From NCBI GenBank assembly GCA_023974075.1, contig CM043790.1, forward strand, positions 4,272,023 to 4,336,022: DNA of 64,000 nt. Direction: 5' to 3'. The notes beneath the pieces are model-generated. The model saw only the letters and a list, made by a program, of their open reading frames with translations, made no database searches and was not told where the DNA came from. This DNA comes from Chaenocephalus aceratus (taxonomy: Eukaryota; Chordata; Actinopteri; Perciformes; Channichthyidae). Shown here one piece after another: positions 63,466-64,000 of the stretch. The translations under genes and the position numbers were made by a program. The first letter of the stretch is position 1, and each line of letters begins with the position of its first letter.

Positions 63466-64000
63466 GGAAGTAGGCCCTACAATCCACTCCAACAGCTTTT
63501 CTTCAGCTATTCGCGGAACCAGTGGGGCCTGAACCTTAGAGGGCTGCGCCTATACTCATAGAAGCTGGGTTACAGTACGTAACCCTAGTGCTATATCGTA
63601 TAAGGCTTCGCCCTCTAAGGCTATCGCTATTGGGTTAAGGGCGAAGCAGGATGTAGTCTACGCCCCACTGGTTCCGTCCGTTACCAGAAGCACAAAACAC
63701 ACCTACTCAGTTAATAACCCATGTCCATTTCGCCGTGCGTAAATGGAGCATCCCATTCCCAGGGAATATAGCATTAAAAAATGAATATTTCTCCATCAGG
63801 GAACGAAGGTAGTCTTACTCGGGCTACCTGTCGTTTATAAAAAGTAGAGATCGAGTCTCACTTGTTAAAAACGAGAGAAGGGAACAAAAGGTCGCTCTCT
63901 AAGTGCCGACAGGCAGGAGAGAGGGCATGCAATTGAAAACCCCCGACATTACTCATTCTGGCAGGCTATTCAGTACTGAATGTGTCAGAGAGCAATGGGA

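Larger units (their letters stand above)
62714..64000. mobile_element. DIRS-like element terminus running off the right edge
   Basis: An inverted pair (GAGTATAGGTGCAGCCCTCTAA at about 62718, and TTAGAGGGCTGCGCCTATAC at 63536) encloses a promoter-like region, and the phrase CCCTCTAAGGCTATCGCTAT recurs as a direct repeat at 63611. This is the same inverted-plus-direct layout as at 6383-6700. Another inverted word, GGGTTACAGTACGTAACCC, lies at about 63566. No protein is recognisable before the edge. A Harbinger MITE has split the left inverted repeat. Confidence 0.6.

Overview
The window looks like teleost fish nuclear DNA. Genes are sparse and split by introns. Most bases belong to fish-type transposable elements (Tc1, hAT, Kolobok, PIF/Harbinger, L2, an RTE-like LINE, DIRS) and to very long CA, CT and ATG microsatellites. 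I see no rRNA, tRNA or CRISPR array. All identifications are by reading; no database was searched.

Host genes, both on the minus strand. (1) A complete coding set for a KIAA0513 homologue: eleven coding exons from ATG at 53166 to TAA at 25133. All exons keep compatible phase and all introns are GT-AG, but exon 10 carries small deletions that put a stop in frame. (2) Upstream of it, the last coding exon of a carboxylesterase-like gene (60510-60713), also with an apparent one-base deletion. An extra exon at 56626-56723 and a promoter-like block near 59.7 kb may belong to the 5' end of the KIAA0513 gene.

Layout. 0-6.4 kb: dispersed repeats and an inverted-repeat composite. 6.4-15 kb: a decayed DIRS-type tyrosine-recombinase retrotransposon on the minus strand, with a hAT deletion derivative next to its terminal repeat, an L2 LINE in its gag region and another hAT element in its leader tandem repeats. 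15-24 kb: unclassified repeats, a 475-bp MITE, a Kolobok-like element with two facing first exons, an ACTAGT-rich array, an inverted-repeat element and a hAT MITE. 25-53 kb: the KIAA0513 gene. Its introns hold a 3.6-kb nested palindromic element, CA tracts of 250-300 bp, a three-level nest (Tc1 > LINE > hAT), several hAT and Harbinger-type elements and a 1.8-kb minisatellite with a 17-bp unit. 53-64 kb: a Tc1 relic, a 325-bp CT tract, the esterase exon, a second hAT MITE, and the terminus of another DIRS-like element split by a Harbinger MITE and running off the right edge.

Most interesting are the Kolobok-like element with facing promoters, the nested palindrome, the minisatellite that seems to have grown out of a dispersed repeat, the ACTAGT array, and the single-base lesions in otherwise well conserved host exons, which may be either assembly errors or real decay.
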